This document shows, piece by piece, positions 7,348 through 15,278 of a stretch of DNA of 21,198 bases; within the stretch, counting starts at the first letter, position 1; every line of letters begins with the position of its first letter. The position numbers and the translations under genes were made by a program. The notes below the pieces were generated by a model that worked only from the letters and a program-made list of their open reading frames with translations, was not told the origin of the DNA and made no database searches. The DNA is from an uncultured Oscillospiraceae bacterium. GTDB taxonomy: Bacteria > Bacillota > Clostridia > UBA1212 > SIG427. The stretch is taken from assembly GCA_902465325.1 (NCBI GenBank), contig CABQMV010000020.1, forward strand, positions 1 to 21,198, read 5' to 3'.

Positions 7348-7376
7348 TTGACAGTCTGTCTTTTGTCGCCTATCAT
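7348..7376 (+). promoter_or_regulatory. Sigma-A-type promoter for the esterase lipoprotein
   Basis: TTGACA (7348-7353), 17-bp spacer, TATCAT (7371-7376). Transcription would start near 7383, about 45 nt before the ATG at 7427. Confidence 0.7.
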
Positions 7377-7426
7377 TTTAAGTATCTATTATTTAACAAA
7401 AAATATGGAAAAAGAAGGTTTAAAGA

Positions 7427-9022
7427 ATGAAAAGAAAATGTATTATGCTGTCAACGCTTTTGCTTTCAGTTGTACTGATATGCACAGGCTGCTACAGCTA
7501 CACACCCCCTAAGGAAACCAACGTACCGGTCGTGACACCGGAGCCGCTGGGGGCACAGGAACCGGCAGACGATAACGGACAGCCCTTTGCTTACAAAGTA
7601 AGCGGTACCATTTCCGATAATATGGTGCTTCAGAGAAACCAGTACATCAATATATTTGGTTTCAGCGATACGGTAGGAGGCATTATATATGCAGATTTTA
7701 TGGGGCAGACCCGCTACGCCCAGGTAGATGAAAACGGAGAATGGCTGATTCAGTTCGATGCCCAGGAGGCCTCTACAGAACCGGTTACCCTGAAGGTATA
7801 CAATAAAAGCGAAGGTCCGGAAGGCGGAAAAACCTTTTCCAATATTTTAATTGGAGATGTCTGGGTGGTAGCCGGACAGTCTAATGTCCAGATTGCTCTG
7901 GCCGGTACATTAGACAACAATCCCGATTTTATGGATACAGTTACTGGAGAAGAGAATATTCGGCTGTTCAATCAATGGTTCTATGATTATTATGAATACT
8001 GGGGCGACAGTGAAAAGGGAATTCCGGCCAATAAGGTAAAGCAGACAGACATTCCGGAATATGCGGGCAAGGCCTGGACTCAGGCAACGGCAGAGAAGGC
8101 CAAGGAATTTTCGGCAGTAGGATATTATTTTGCAAAAAAAGTAGCGGATAATACAAAGGTTCCGATCGGAATGATCCAGATGGTTGCCGGCGGCGCTGCG
8201 ATCTGCGACTTTATGCCGGAGGAGTATTATGATGCCTCCAAGCATAGCCACGGACTAAGTCAATTTAAGGCTACAGAAGTATATAACTGTCTGATGGCCC
8301 CCTTTGCCAAAACCCGGATTGCAGGCTTTTTATGGTATCAGGGGGAAGCAAACGAAGGCTACTACGACACTTATGCTGAAGATTTAAAAGACTTTGTGGG
8401 CATGATGCGAAAGCTGTACGGAGAAAATATGCCTTTCTACAGTGTACAGATCACTTCCCATAATGACACCAACGCATCGTGGCCGAATATTGCTAATCTG
8501 CGCTACGCACAGTCGGATGCGCTGACCATGATCGACAATTACTATCTGGTATGCTCCATGGACTATGGCTCCAACGCACTGGATAACGACTGGGCTCATC
8601 CCAAGAATAAAAAACACATTGGAGACAGATTAGCTTATGTTGCATTGGCTAAAATTTATGCGCCGGAGAAATATACAATGGAAGATTACGGCAGTCCTGC
8701 CGTGGCTAAAGTAGAAGTGAAAGGAGACCATGCCCTGATTTACTTTAAATATGTAGGAGAAGGCCTCCAGACTGCGGACGGAGGAAAAGAAGTACTGGGC
8801 TTTTACTCCCAGGAAGCACTTTCCACTCTGGAAGCAAAAATCGTAAGCAAGAACTGTGTTAAGGTCACCCTGAAAGACCGGCTGGGAAACAGCATGGAAG
8901 GAACCAGTTTCAAGCTGGTATACGGAAACGGCGCTATGGCGGACCAGACCACCTGCAATCTGCAGAACAGCAATGGAATCGGAGCTCTGGCGTTTGCTTA
9001 CAGAAACATTGTAGAAAAATGA
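7427..9022 (+). CDS. Sialate O-acetylesterase-like SGNH hydrolase, putative lipoprotein
   Basis: A 531-aa surface protein. The N-terminus has KRK, a hydrophobic core and a lipobox-like ICTGC ending at Cys22, so lipid anchoring is likely although Cys at -3 is unusual. After a Pro/Glu-rich linker (24-50) comes an N-terminal beta domain with the SDNMVLQR motif seen in this family. The SASA-type SGNH domain follows, with candidate serine in GQSN (150-153), WYQGEAN (303-309), and DWAHP with candidate His391. Family members remove O-acetyl groups from sialic acid or plant and host glycans. Substrate cannot be read from the sequence. It is monocistronic, with AGAAGG 8 nt before the ATG and a strong terminator downstream. 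Confidence 0.86.
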   Translation: MKRKCIMLSTLLLSVVLICTGCYSYTPPKETNVPVVTPEPLGAQEPADDNGQPFAYKVSGTISDNMVLQRNQYINIFGFSDTVGGIIYADFMGQTRYAQVDENGEWLIQFDAQEASTEPVTLKVYNKSEGPEGGKTFSNILIGDVWVVAGQSNVQIALAGTLDNNPDFMDTVTGEENIRLFNQWFYDYYEYWGDSEKGIPANKVKQTDIPEYAGKAWTQATAEKAKEFSAVGYYFAKKVADNTKVPIGMIQMVAGGAAICDFMPEEYYDASKHSHGLSQFKATEVYNCLMAPFAKTRIAGFLWYQGEANEGYYDTYAEDLKDFVGMMRKLYGENMPFYSVQITSHNDTNASWPNIANLRYAQSDALTMIDNYYLVCSMDYGSNALDNDWAHPKNKKHIGDRLAYVALAKIYAPEKYTMEDYGSPAVAKVEVKGDHALIYFKYVGEGLQTADGGKEVLGFYSQEALSTLEAKIVSKNCVKVTLKDRLGNSMEGTSFKLVYGNGAMADQTTCNLQNSNGIGALAFAYRNIVEK

Positions 9023-9056
9023 GGACAATTCGCTTATAAAAGCAAAGCTTTCTAAG

Positions 9057-9098
9057 AAAAGAGACCGTCTAAAAGCAATGTTGAAGACGGTCTCTTTT
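9057..9098. terminator. Bidirectional intrinsic terminator
   Basis: AAAAGAGACCGTCT (9057-9070) and AGACGGTCTCTTTT (9085-9098) form a perfect 14-bp stem with a 14-nt loop, ending in a T-run on both strands. It serves the esterase gene on the plus strand and the MgtC-ending group on the minus strand. Confidence 0.9.
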
Positions 9099-9126
9099 GC
9101 TGTCCAAAAAGATTCATAGAAATCTA

Positions 9127-9807
9127 CTATATAAACTTAATTTCTGTTATTTGAGGAATTTCCCGCAGCAGTCGGACAGCCTCTTCCGCCTGTCCGTGCT
9201 TTCCCGTACGGGCATATAACGTCATCGTTACACCACCGTCTGCCTCTCTGCGCGCCTTGCTCTTCTGGACTCTGATTTCCGCCTTTTTCAGGCACTCTGT
9301 AAAAACATGCACATCCTCTTCCGCTTCCAGACGGACGGTCAGCGTACAGCTCTCATAGCTGCCAAAGCGCAGCGGAAGCTTATGCAGCAGCAGCTGCATA
9401 ACCACAATCAGCAAAGTGGCAATAACGCCTACGGTGTACATACCAGAGCCTATGGCAATTCCTACCCCTACTGTAGCCCACAGGCCGGCGGCAGTAGTAA
9501 CACCGCTTACATTTTCATTCCGTATAAAGATGACGCCAACACCCAAAAAGCCAATGGCAGTCACTACTCCCGCCGCAATACGGGAAGCATCCACAGAGAT
9601 CCCCTCTCTGGCTGCCACATCAAAAAAACCGTATTTGGAGACCAGCATCATAAGAGCCGCAGAAAGCGCTACAATCAAATGAGTACGCACCCCCGCGGTT
9701 TTAGACCGTCTTTCCCGTTCCAGACCAATCAGCATTCCGCAGACTGCTGAAACCAGCAGACGGATTACATATTCCAGCTGTTCCCAGCTCAACAATTCCC
9801 AATTCAT
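9127..9807 (-). CDS. MgtC/SapB family membrane protein
   Basis: A 226-aa protein. The N-terminal half (about 12-145) holds four or five membrane spans with the family signature RLLVSAVCGMLIGLERERRSK, followed by GVRTHLIVALSAALMML and ASRIAAGVVTAIGFLGVGVIF. The C-terminal 80 residues are a soluble ACT-like alpha/beta domain (SCTLTVRLEAEEDVHVFTECLKK...). MgtC proteins are linked to magnesium limitation and inhibition of F-type ATP synthase in pathogens. Most commensal SapB homologs have no proven role. The start ATG overlaps the PH-domain gene's stop by 4 nt, so the two are translationally coupled. Confidence 0.88.
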   Translation of the reverse strand: MNWELLSWEQLEYVIRLLVSAVCGMLIGLERERRSKTAGVRTHLIVALSAALMMLVSKYGFFDVAAREGISVDASRIAAGVVTAIGFLGVGVIFIRNENVSGVTTAAGLWATVGVGIAIGSGMYTVGVIATLLIVVMQLLLHKLPLRFGSYESCTLTVRLEAEEDVHVFTECLKKAEIRVQKSKARREADGGVTMTLYARTGKHGQAEEAVRLLREIPQITEIKFI

Positions 9808-10184
9808 AAAATACCGTCATCTACATCATGGTCGTCATCTGCCATAAATTCCCGGCCAGTAATGCGCTTGTCAACTCTTTGCTTTTCAATCAGGTCTGAC
9901 AGCTGTTCCTTTACTGCTTCGGAATTTTTAATTCTCTTAATATCAAATTCCGGCGTGGATTTATCTGCTGAACAGCAATGTATCGTACCCAGTCCAAAAA
10001 TCCTTTCGCCTAATTTTCTGTTAAGGGTTACATCTAATATTCTGTAGAGACGTACCTCCTCTTCCCTGATAGTAAAAAAACCTGTCTTTATGTACAGCTT
10101 TTCCTGACTGTAAGAATATCTTGTAAAAGACCAGGGCAAGCCAAATAAAGTTCTCTTTCTATCCTTCCAAATAATTTCTGCCAA
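9804..10184 (-). CDS. Small bacterial PH-domain protein
   Basis: A 126-aa protein starting at TTG 10184, placed 8 nt after a perfect AAGGAGG. An upstream in-frame ATG (10205) has no such site and would put the SD inside the gene. The sequence IIWKDRKRTLFGLPWSFTRYSYSQ, IKTGFFTIREEEVRLYRILDVTL and GLGTIHCCSADKSTPEFDIKRI matches the bPH2 (YdbS/YdbT-like) fold. Unlike most relatives it has no membrane span. An acidic tail (DDDHDVDDG) ends the protein. The ligand is unknown. It is the fifth gene of the minus-strand group and couples to the MgtC-family gene. Confidence 0.8.
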   Translation of the reverse strand: MAEIIWKDRKRTLFGLPWSFTRYSYSQEKLYIKTGFFTIREEEVRLYRILDVTLNRKLGERIFGLGTIHCCSADKSTPEFDIKRIKNSEAVKEQLSDLIEKQRVDKRITGREFMADDDHDVDDGIL

Positions 10185-10213
10185 AATAAGCGCCTCCTTA
10201 TACAACAGTTCAT

Positions 10214-10915
10214 TTAAATAAAAAATCTCTTTCTGAACTCTTCTCTAACCTTAGCATTCCGATCAATAATGAGAGCCAGTAAGCCTAACACTCCGCAGGG
10301 AATCAGCACGAACCAGGACCAGGACATCCCAACTGTGCCAAAAAAAGCTGTTTTAACAGATGAGTCTACGCAGATGCAGAACAGCCCTACTGCCCAAAGC
10401 ACAATCCCCCCTACAGACATTTTACGCAATTTCAAAGTCCTAGTCAATAGAATCGGGACCACAGTAAATACACCGGCCATCACCGTAACTGGCAGACCAA
10501 AATTCATATACCAGCTTCCTGATGTCAGACGTTCTATTATAAACAGAAAAATCGCTATGCCGGTGTAATCCACTATCAGAGAAAACAGCAGTGTATTTCG
10601 CGGCAGTAAAATCGGCGTTACAAAAAAGACGCCGAGAAGAACCAGCGCCGCAGTAGAATAGGCAGACCAGGTAAGCCTTCCCGTATCAATTAGATCACAG
10701 GCCACTGTTATGACAATAAGCCCCGTAAAAATAAGAGCAATCAACAGCAGAAGCGCACCCATGTTCACAGGCTTCGGGAGTTCCCGCTGAACAGGATATC
10801 CCCGGACCGCCTCCTTTTCACCAAGTCCTTCTGGACGGTACGCAGGGGTAAAACAAAGCGGACACTTTTCTTCTCCTTTTGCCAGCTCTACACCGCAGTT
10901 TACACAGTATGACAT
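10214..10915 (-). CDS. Zinc-ribbon membrane protein (DUF6320-like)
   Basis: A 233-aa protein from the ATG at 10915, preceded by AAAGGAGAG. A longer in-frame start at 10954 overlaps the acyltransferase and adds an unlikely tail. Residues 1-21 (SYCVNCG...CPLC) form a double CxxC zinc ribbon (Cys4, 7, 18, 21). A linker and about six hydrophobic segments fill the rest, ending in a basic tail. I recall proteins like this annotated DUF6320 beside acyltransferase and hydrolase genes in Lachnospiraceae, but cannot verify the accession here. It starts 16 nt after the acyltransferase stop, so it is probably cotranslated in one operon. Function is unknown. Confidence 0.78.
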   Translation of the reverse strand: MSYCVNCGVELAKGEEKCPLCFTPAYRPEGLGEKEAVRGYPVQRELPKPVNMGALLLLIALIFTGLIVITVACDLIDTGRLTWSAYSTAALVLLGVFFVTPILLPRNTLLFSLIVDYTGIAIFLFIIERLTSGSWYMNFGLPVTVMAGVFTVVPILLTRTLKLRKMSVGGIVLWAVGLFCICVDSSVKTAFFGTVGMSWSWFVLIPCGVLGLLALIIDRNAKVREEFRKRFFI

Positions 10916-10931
10916 TGTTTTCTCTCCTTTC

Positions 10932-12209
10932 TCACCAGGGCATATTGCTCTCAATCTTTACAGGGATGCCCATCTGAACCAATTCAGTAAAAAATTCTCT
11001 TTCCCATTTAGGCTCCTGTATGGTTCGGCAGACACTAAAGTACAGTATTCCCTGATAGGAAAGACAGGCGCAGGCCAGGGGATTCTGAACCAACGGTCCC
11101 AGAACAAAGTCCATGCGTTGGACATAGGCCGCCATTTCATCAGGTAAAACTACATTTCCTAAATTGGTAAGGGTAGTGCAGGTTTTTCGTTCCCCTATAA
11201 GATTATACACACATTTCATAGCAAAATTCTTTATAAACAGCGGCATAATCCTGAGCGCCATGTTCCTTTCGGATTTGACATTGGTGGTAAATCTGGCCGC
11301 CAGCTGCTTTGCCGTCAGCGCCAGACCCATTTGATGATGCAGCGCACCGGCAATTTCCTCTAAAGAATATTCTCCCATGCGCGGATCAATGCCGGGACTG
11401 ACATACAGAGAAAAATTTCGAACTGTTCTGCTGAAAAAAAAGCGCCTTAAATTGACCGGAATCATAATTTTAACCGGGCGCTGCCGTCTGGCAGGACGTT
11501 CTGCAGCCTGCAGTCTGACAGCCGCCCGAATCATAACAGACGACAAGAGCTCGGTAACCGTAACACCCATTTTTTGTGCCTCGGCTTTCACAGCCTCCAC
11601 CGGAAGAAGACCTGTGGTTAAATTTACAAAGCCCTCCTCCGGCGTACCACTGATATGGTACGCGTTCTCTTCACTACGCCCGTGGGAAATATGTCCGGAA
11701 TAACGCCAAAAGCTGTCCTCCAATTCAAGAGGATCCGGAGCTTGGGTACAGTCAAAGATTTCCTGTCCCCGGGGAATAACAGTACCGTGTTTTAAACGCA
11801 GATACTCGGCTACCAGAGTTTTTAAAAAAATTATCCCGCCCGTTCCGTCAGTAAGCACGTGGAATACCTCCAGGGCTATGCGGTTACGATAATATTTCAC
11901 ACGAAAGCCAAAACCTCCGTTCTCTTTTACACAAAATGACCTGCACGGATACGGACCGTCACAGGAAACCTGCGGTCCTCCCTCTGCCCGTTCCAGATAA
12001 TACCAAAACAATCCTCTTTTTAGTTTTACTGCCATGGAGGGAAACCGTTTCAGAGTAATCTCCTGGGCTCTCTGAAGAATCCCCGGATTTATTTTTTCAT
12101 TCAGTGTCGCCGAAAGCCGGAACAGAGACATCCATCCTCTTCGCCTGGCTGCAGGGTATATATTTGCGGCATTGTCCAGCCGCATCCACTTTTTACTTTC
12201 CTGATTCAT
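10932..12209 (-). CDS. CoA-dependent acyltransferase superfamily protein (alcohol acetyltransferase/condensation-like)
   Basis: A 425-aa protein with the superfamily catalytic motif HxxxDG at residues 117-122 (HVLTDG). It is preceded by the typical N-terminal PSMAVKLKRG and FRVKYYRNRIALEVFH pattern. A second-half segment (VKIMIPVNLRRFF, later FVLGPLVQNPLACACLSYQGILYFSV) corresponds to the C-terminal lobe. Relatives move acyl groups from CoA or carrier proteins to alcohols or amines, or form peptide bonds in NRPS condensation domains. No carrier protein is nearby, so an acyl-CoA to alcohol or lipid transfer is more likely. The ATG (12209) overlaps the hydrolase stop as TGATG, with AGGAG 9 nt upstream. 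An adjacent TTG is a poorer start. Confidence 0.8.
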   Translation of the reverse strand: MNQESKKWMRLDNAANIYPAARRRGWMSLFRLSATLNEKINPGILQRAQEITLKRFPSMAVKLKRGLFWYYLERAEGGPQVSCDGPYPCRSFCVKENGGFGFRVKYYRNRIALEVFHVLTDGTGGIIFLKTLVAEYLRLKHGTVIPRGQEIFDCTQAPDPLELEDSFWRYSGHISHGRSEENAYHISGTPEEGFVNLTTGLLPVEAVKAEAQKMGVTVTELLSSVMIRAAVRLQAAERPARRQRPVKIMIPVNLRRFFFSRTVRNFSLYVSPGIDPRMGEYSLEEIAGALHHQMGLALTAKQLAARFTTNVKSERNMALRIMPLFIKNFAMKCVYNLIGERKTCTTLTNLGNVVLPDEMAAYVQRMDFVLGPLVQNPLACACLSYQGILYFSVCRTIQEPKWEREFFTELVQMGIPVKIESNMPW

Positions 12210-12975
12210 CAATACAGTCTCCTGATAAATTTATTGATCCGGCTCAGATCCTCTCTGGCCTCCTTGATTCCATACAGCACATAGGCATGCCACATATTCT
12301 TCTGTATAAATAGTGTGGCCTTGTTCCCATAGGAAATCAACACTTTTTGCATTCTCACCGCATCGTCTAGTAAAATTTCAGCGCCTCCTGCAAAAAGAAC
12401 AGAGGGCGGAAAATCAACAAAGTTCCCAAACAGAGGAGAAACCAAAGGGTCCTCCGGAGACTGTCCGTTGGGCAAATAAGCGGCAGTAAAGCATTCCAGG
12501 CTTTGTCTGGAAAGGGAAGGATCGGTTTCCCGGTTTTCCTCCAGAGACCTGCCGGACAGCGTCAGGTCCATCCAGGGCGATATGGCAATCATTCCTTTTG
12601 GCATTGTCAGCCTTTCCCTTTTAATGGCCTGCGCCAGCGCGTAAATCAACCCACCCCCTGCCGATTCACCGCAGAGTATAATATTTTGCTGTCCATAGTC
12701 TTTTTTTAAAAGATACTCATAGGCCTCCAGCGCATCCTCCAAGGCTGCCGGATAGGGGTGCTCCGGTGCCAACCGATAAGCGGCGCAGAAGGTCTCCATG
12801 CCGTTTCGGGCGGCCAGGACAGAAGCAAAGCCTCTGGCATATTTTATACTTCCAGCCGTATAACCGCCTCCATGCAGATAGAAGATAAGGCCCTCCCGCT
12901 TTTTATCAAGAGGAAGAATATGTTCCCCTTCAAAACGGAAAGCTGAGCCCGCACAAATTTTGTCGATAGCGCCAT
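12209..12975 (-). pseudogene. HSL-family alpha/beta hydrolase with disrupted 5' end
   Basis: The frame carries an HSL-type esterase: HGGGY (12874-12860, oxyanion hole), FCAAYRLAPEHPYPAALEDAL, GESAGGG (serine nucleophile), SPWMDLTLSG, DPLVSPLFG, then FAGGAEILLDD and WHAYVLYG (acid and His). Upstream it is open only to two stops at 12985-12980 and contains no ATG, GTG or TTG before the Met at 12799, which lies after HGGGY. In another frame an ATG at 12975 gives MALSTKFVRAQLSVLK, which resembles the usual N-terminus of such enzymes. About 40 codons between that start and the HGGGY region seem missing, with a frame change. Inactivation is likely. A sequencing error or a non-standard start is possible. 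Confidence 0.65.
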
Positions 12976-13043
12976 TTTCTTATTACACAAACAAACACCG
13001 ATGTATTTGTTCCTTTCCACTTTATTTTCTCTTTTAAACAAAA

Positions 13044-13868
13044 TCAAGATAAAACTTCTGCCAAAGCCGTTACAGCGTCTGCCTCACGGAAGGTCTGGCG
13101 CAGCAGGCCCCTTATTCCCAGCATTGCAAAGAGAATCCCCATCACCAGGTCTCCTGCAAAAGAAAAAGCCGCCTCCGGGTCTGCACCGATCAGCTGCCAA
13201 ACCAGCCCGGGTACTCTAAAACAGGAATACTGCAGCCCTGCGGAAGTAATTTCAATATAAAGAGAAATGCTGTATGCCGCAAAGGTTGCCAGAAAAACAC
13301 GCACTACCGTTACTGATAGAATGATCCAAAACTTTGCCTTACAAATCCTGCCGCCAAACAGCTCATATCCCTTTCGCGCCGCCAGTCCTATTAGAAAGCC
13401 CAGCCATCCCACAATCCACCCAAAGCAGTATACAACAATCCAGGGAACCATTCCAATAAGGCCAAATAAAATAGCGCCCAGCGTACCTCTCCCAATATGT
13501 TTATTGGTCTTTTTATATTCCTCAGCCTCCTGTCGGGCCTGATGCACCGCCACCTTACAGCATTCGCCGTGCATTTTGTAAACCATACTGTTAACCCGAA
13601 TCAGTACGCCTTCCTCCGGCTCCAGTCTCTGCCCGCAACCTCCGCATAGGACAGTCCCCTGTATATTGAGCTGCTTCATTCTGGGCAGCAGCCAGTTCAG
13701 TACGCCGGATAAACGCTCCGGCGTGTGTTTTGCATTTAGAAAAGTCAGCATAATCTGACTGCCGTTTCCATAGCAGCCCACAGCAAACCCCTCCAGCTCT
13801 TTATAATAGAAATTTCCCTGCCGTTTAAAACCGTACTGCAACGCGAGCCGTCTGACATAGCTGAACAT
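13044..13868 (-). CDS. Unrecognised zinc-ribbon membrane protein
   Basis: A 274-aa protein I cannot assign. The first 70 residues are soluble alpha/beta (YGFKRQGNFYYKELEGFAVG...). A putative metal site follows: CGGC (75-78) with HGECC (100-104). The rest has about four to five hydrophobic segments (about 128-165, 180-205, 240-262). No enzyme motif is visible. The ATG is close to a GAAGGA site (about 3 nt), shorter than ideal. It is the first gene of the minus-strand group, with a good promoter upstream, and its stop lies about 70 nt before the hydrolase remnant. Confidence 0.7.
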   Translation of the reverse strand: MFSYVRRLALQYGFKRQGNFYYKELEGFAVGCYGNGSQIMLTFLNAKHTPERLSGVLNWLLPRMKQLNIQGTVLCGGCGQRLEPEEGVLIRVNSMVYKMHGECCKVAVHQARQEAEEYKKTNKHIGRGTLGAILFGLIGMVPWIVVYCFGWIVGWLGFLIGLAARKGYELFGGRICKAKFWIILSVTVVRVFLATFAAYSISLYIEITSAGLQYSCFRVPGLVWQLIGADPEAAFSFAGDLVMGILFAMLGIRGLLRQTFREADAVTALAEVLS

Positions 13869-13912
13869 ATTCCTTCACCCCTTCAAATTTTCACTTTTCG
13901 TTCCTTATGTCT

Positions 13913-13941
13913 ATTCTATAGCAGAAGGATAATATTTTCAA
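13913..13941 (-). promoter_or_regulatory. Sigma-A-type promoter for the minus-strand membrane/acyltransferase group
   Basis: On the minus strand, TTGAAA (13941-13936), 17-bp spacer, TAGAAT (13918-13913). Transcription would start near 13906, about 38 nt upstream of the ATG at 13868. It diverges from the thioesterase promoter, with 14 bp between the two -35 boxes. Confidence 0.65.
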
Positions 13942-13955
13942 TCCTCCTGTCAGCA

Positions 13956-13984
13956 TTGACAAACCTTTTTTTTGTGAGTATACT
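13956..13984 (+). promoter_or_regulatory. Sigma-A-type promoter for thioesterase–luxS
   Basis: Perfect TTGACA (13956-13961), 17-bp spacer, TATACT (13979-13984). The AAGGAGG ribosome binding site begins at 13989, so the predicted start of transcription (about 13991) falls inside or at the edge of the SD and gives a leader of only about 10 nt. Confidence 0.75.
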
Positions 13985-14000
13985 GCTGAAGGAGGTTAAA

Positions 14001-14726
14001 ATGTTTACAATTGAACGAAGAGTCGGCAGCAGCCATACGGGTTCAGACGGACTTCTGACACTGACCGCTGCTTTGGATTTTATGCAGGACTGCTCTTCTT
14101 TTCAGATTGACTCGGAAAAAGCGCTGTCCTCCTATTTTGAAAAAAATGGTTGCGGTATGTATCTGACTTCCAGACAGGTAGATTTTTTTCAGAAGCCTGC
14201 CTACGGAGAACAGCTGACAGTCCGCACATGGGTCTATGAACTGAATACTTTATTCGGGTTTCGGAATACAACAATCTGCGACTCGGCGGGAGCATTGTGC
14301 ATGGCCTGCTACGCAATGGGGGCTTTTGTCGACCTTGTAAACGCCAAAACAGTACGAATCCCTAGGGAACTAATACAAACCATTGGAATCGAAGACAGGC
14401 TCCCTATGGAATACTTGCCCCGCAGGATTCGGATCCCCTCTGTACAGCCCGTAGCCCGGGAACCTTTTACCGTGCTTCGGTCCTATATTGACAAAAACCG
14501 TCATATGAACAATGCAAGATACGTATCCATGGCCGCAGAGTACCTGCCGGAAGATTTTGAAATAGGCAGAGTGCGGGTGGAATATAAGGCGGCTGCCAGA
14601 GAGGGAGAAAAAATAATTCCCATTATTCATACTGCAGAGCACGGTGCTCTGATTACGCTCTGCCTGGACGGAGAAGATGGCTTTCCCAGGGCAATTGTAG
14701 AATTTACAGAAAGGAAGCAGGGATAA
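14001..14726 (+). CDS. Acyl-ACP thioesterase (FatA/FatB-like)
   Basis: A 241-aa protein of the double hot-dog acyl-ACP thioesterase family. These release free fatty acids from acyl carrier protein. The N-terminal hot-dog has MQDCSSFQIDS and the GCGMYLTSRQVDFFQKPAYGEQLTVRTWVYE strand region, here split across residues 50-80. The second hot-dog starts near residue 155, with DKNRHMNNARYV (164-174) corresponding to the D-x-N-x-H-x-N-N motif. The start is the ATG at 14001, 5 nt after AAGGAGG. A TTG at 13956 in frame is the -35 box itself. It lies 3 nt upstream of luxS, so the two form an operon. Confidence 0.88.
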   Translation: MFTIERRVGSSHTGSDGLLTLTAALDFMQDCSSFQIDSEKALSSYFEKNGCGMYLTSRQVDFFQKPAYGEQLTVRTWVYELNTLFGFRNTTICDSAGALCMACYAMGAFVDLVNAKTVRIPRELIQTIGIEDRLPMEYLPRRIRIPSVQPVAREPFTVLRSYIDKNRHMNNARYVSMAAEYLPEDFEIGRVRVEYKAAAREGEKIIPIIHTAEHGALITLCLDGEDGFPRAIVEFTERKQG

Positions 14727-14729
14727 AGT

Positions 14730-15221
14730 ATGAAGAAAATTCTAAGCTTTACCGTAGATCACACCCGGTTAGAGCCCGGCGTATACGTCTCTCGAAAAGA
14801 TACATTTGAAAAAACAACGCTTACCACATTTGATTTGAGGATCACCACACCAAACAGGGAACCGGTTATGGGGACCGCAGAGATCCATACAATTGAGCAT
14901 CTGGGCGCTACCTATCTCAGAAATCATGCTCAATGGGGAAGCCGGACTGTATATTTTGGCCCAATGGGCTGCCGGACTGGGTTCTACGTTATATTTGAAG
15001 GAAATCATACCTCCCAGGAGATTCTGCCGGTTATTACAGAAACCTTCCGCTATATTTCAGAATTTCCCGGATCCGTGCCCGGCGCCTCACCGCACGACTG
15101 TGGCAATTATCTGGATATGAATCTGAATATGGCAAAATACTTTGCCAGCCGCTATTTACAAAACGTACTGACGGCAGAAAGCACCCCTACGAACTATCCG
15201 GACGGAAAATCCGAAAACTAA
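14730..15221 (+). CDS. luxS: S-ribosylhomocysteine lyase LuxS
   Basis: Cleaves S-ribosylhomocysteine to homocysteine and DPD, the precursor of autoinducer-2, as part of the activated methyl cycle. The 163-aa length is typical. Metal ligands are visible as HTIEH (53-57) and Cys124 in DCGNYLDMNL. The catalytic cysteine is Cys81 in GPMGCRTGFY. The C-terminal 20 residues (TAESTPTNYPDGKSEN) extend slightly beyond the core. It follows the thioesterase stop by 3 nt, with an AGCAGGGAT-like site. Other activated methyl cycle genes (mtnN, metK) are not adjacent. Confidence 0.96.
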   Translation: MKKILSFTVDHTRLEPGVYVSRKDTFEKTTLTTFDLRITTPNREPVMGTAEIHTIEHLGATYLRNHAQWGSRTVYFGPMGCRTGFYVIFEGNHTSQEILPVITETFRYISEFPGSVPGASPHDCGNYLDMNLNMAKYFASRYLQNVLTAESTPTNYPDGKSEN

Positions 15222-15257
15222 AAAAATAACGGCCATCTCTTTTTTAAGAGATAGCCG
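15220..15257 (-). terminator. Intrinsic terminator of the LamG operon
   Basis: On the minus strand, CGGCTATCTCTT pairs with AAGAGATGGCCG (one A·G-type mismatch in the stem), followed by TTATTTTTTT. It overlaps the luxS stop region. In the plus direction the hairpin has no T-run, so it terminates luxS less well. Confidence 0.8.
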
Positions 15258-15278
15258 CTGTCCATCCGTTTTGCACGC

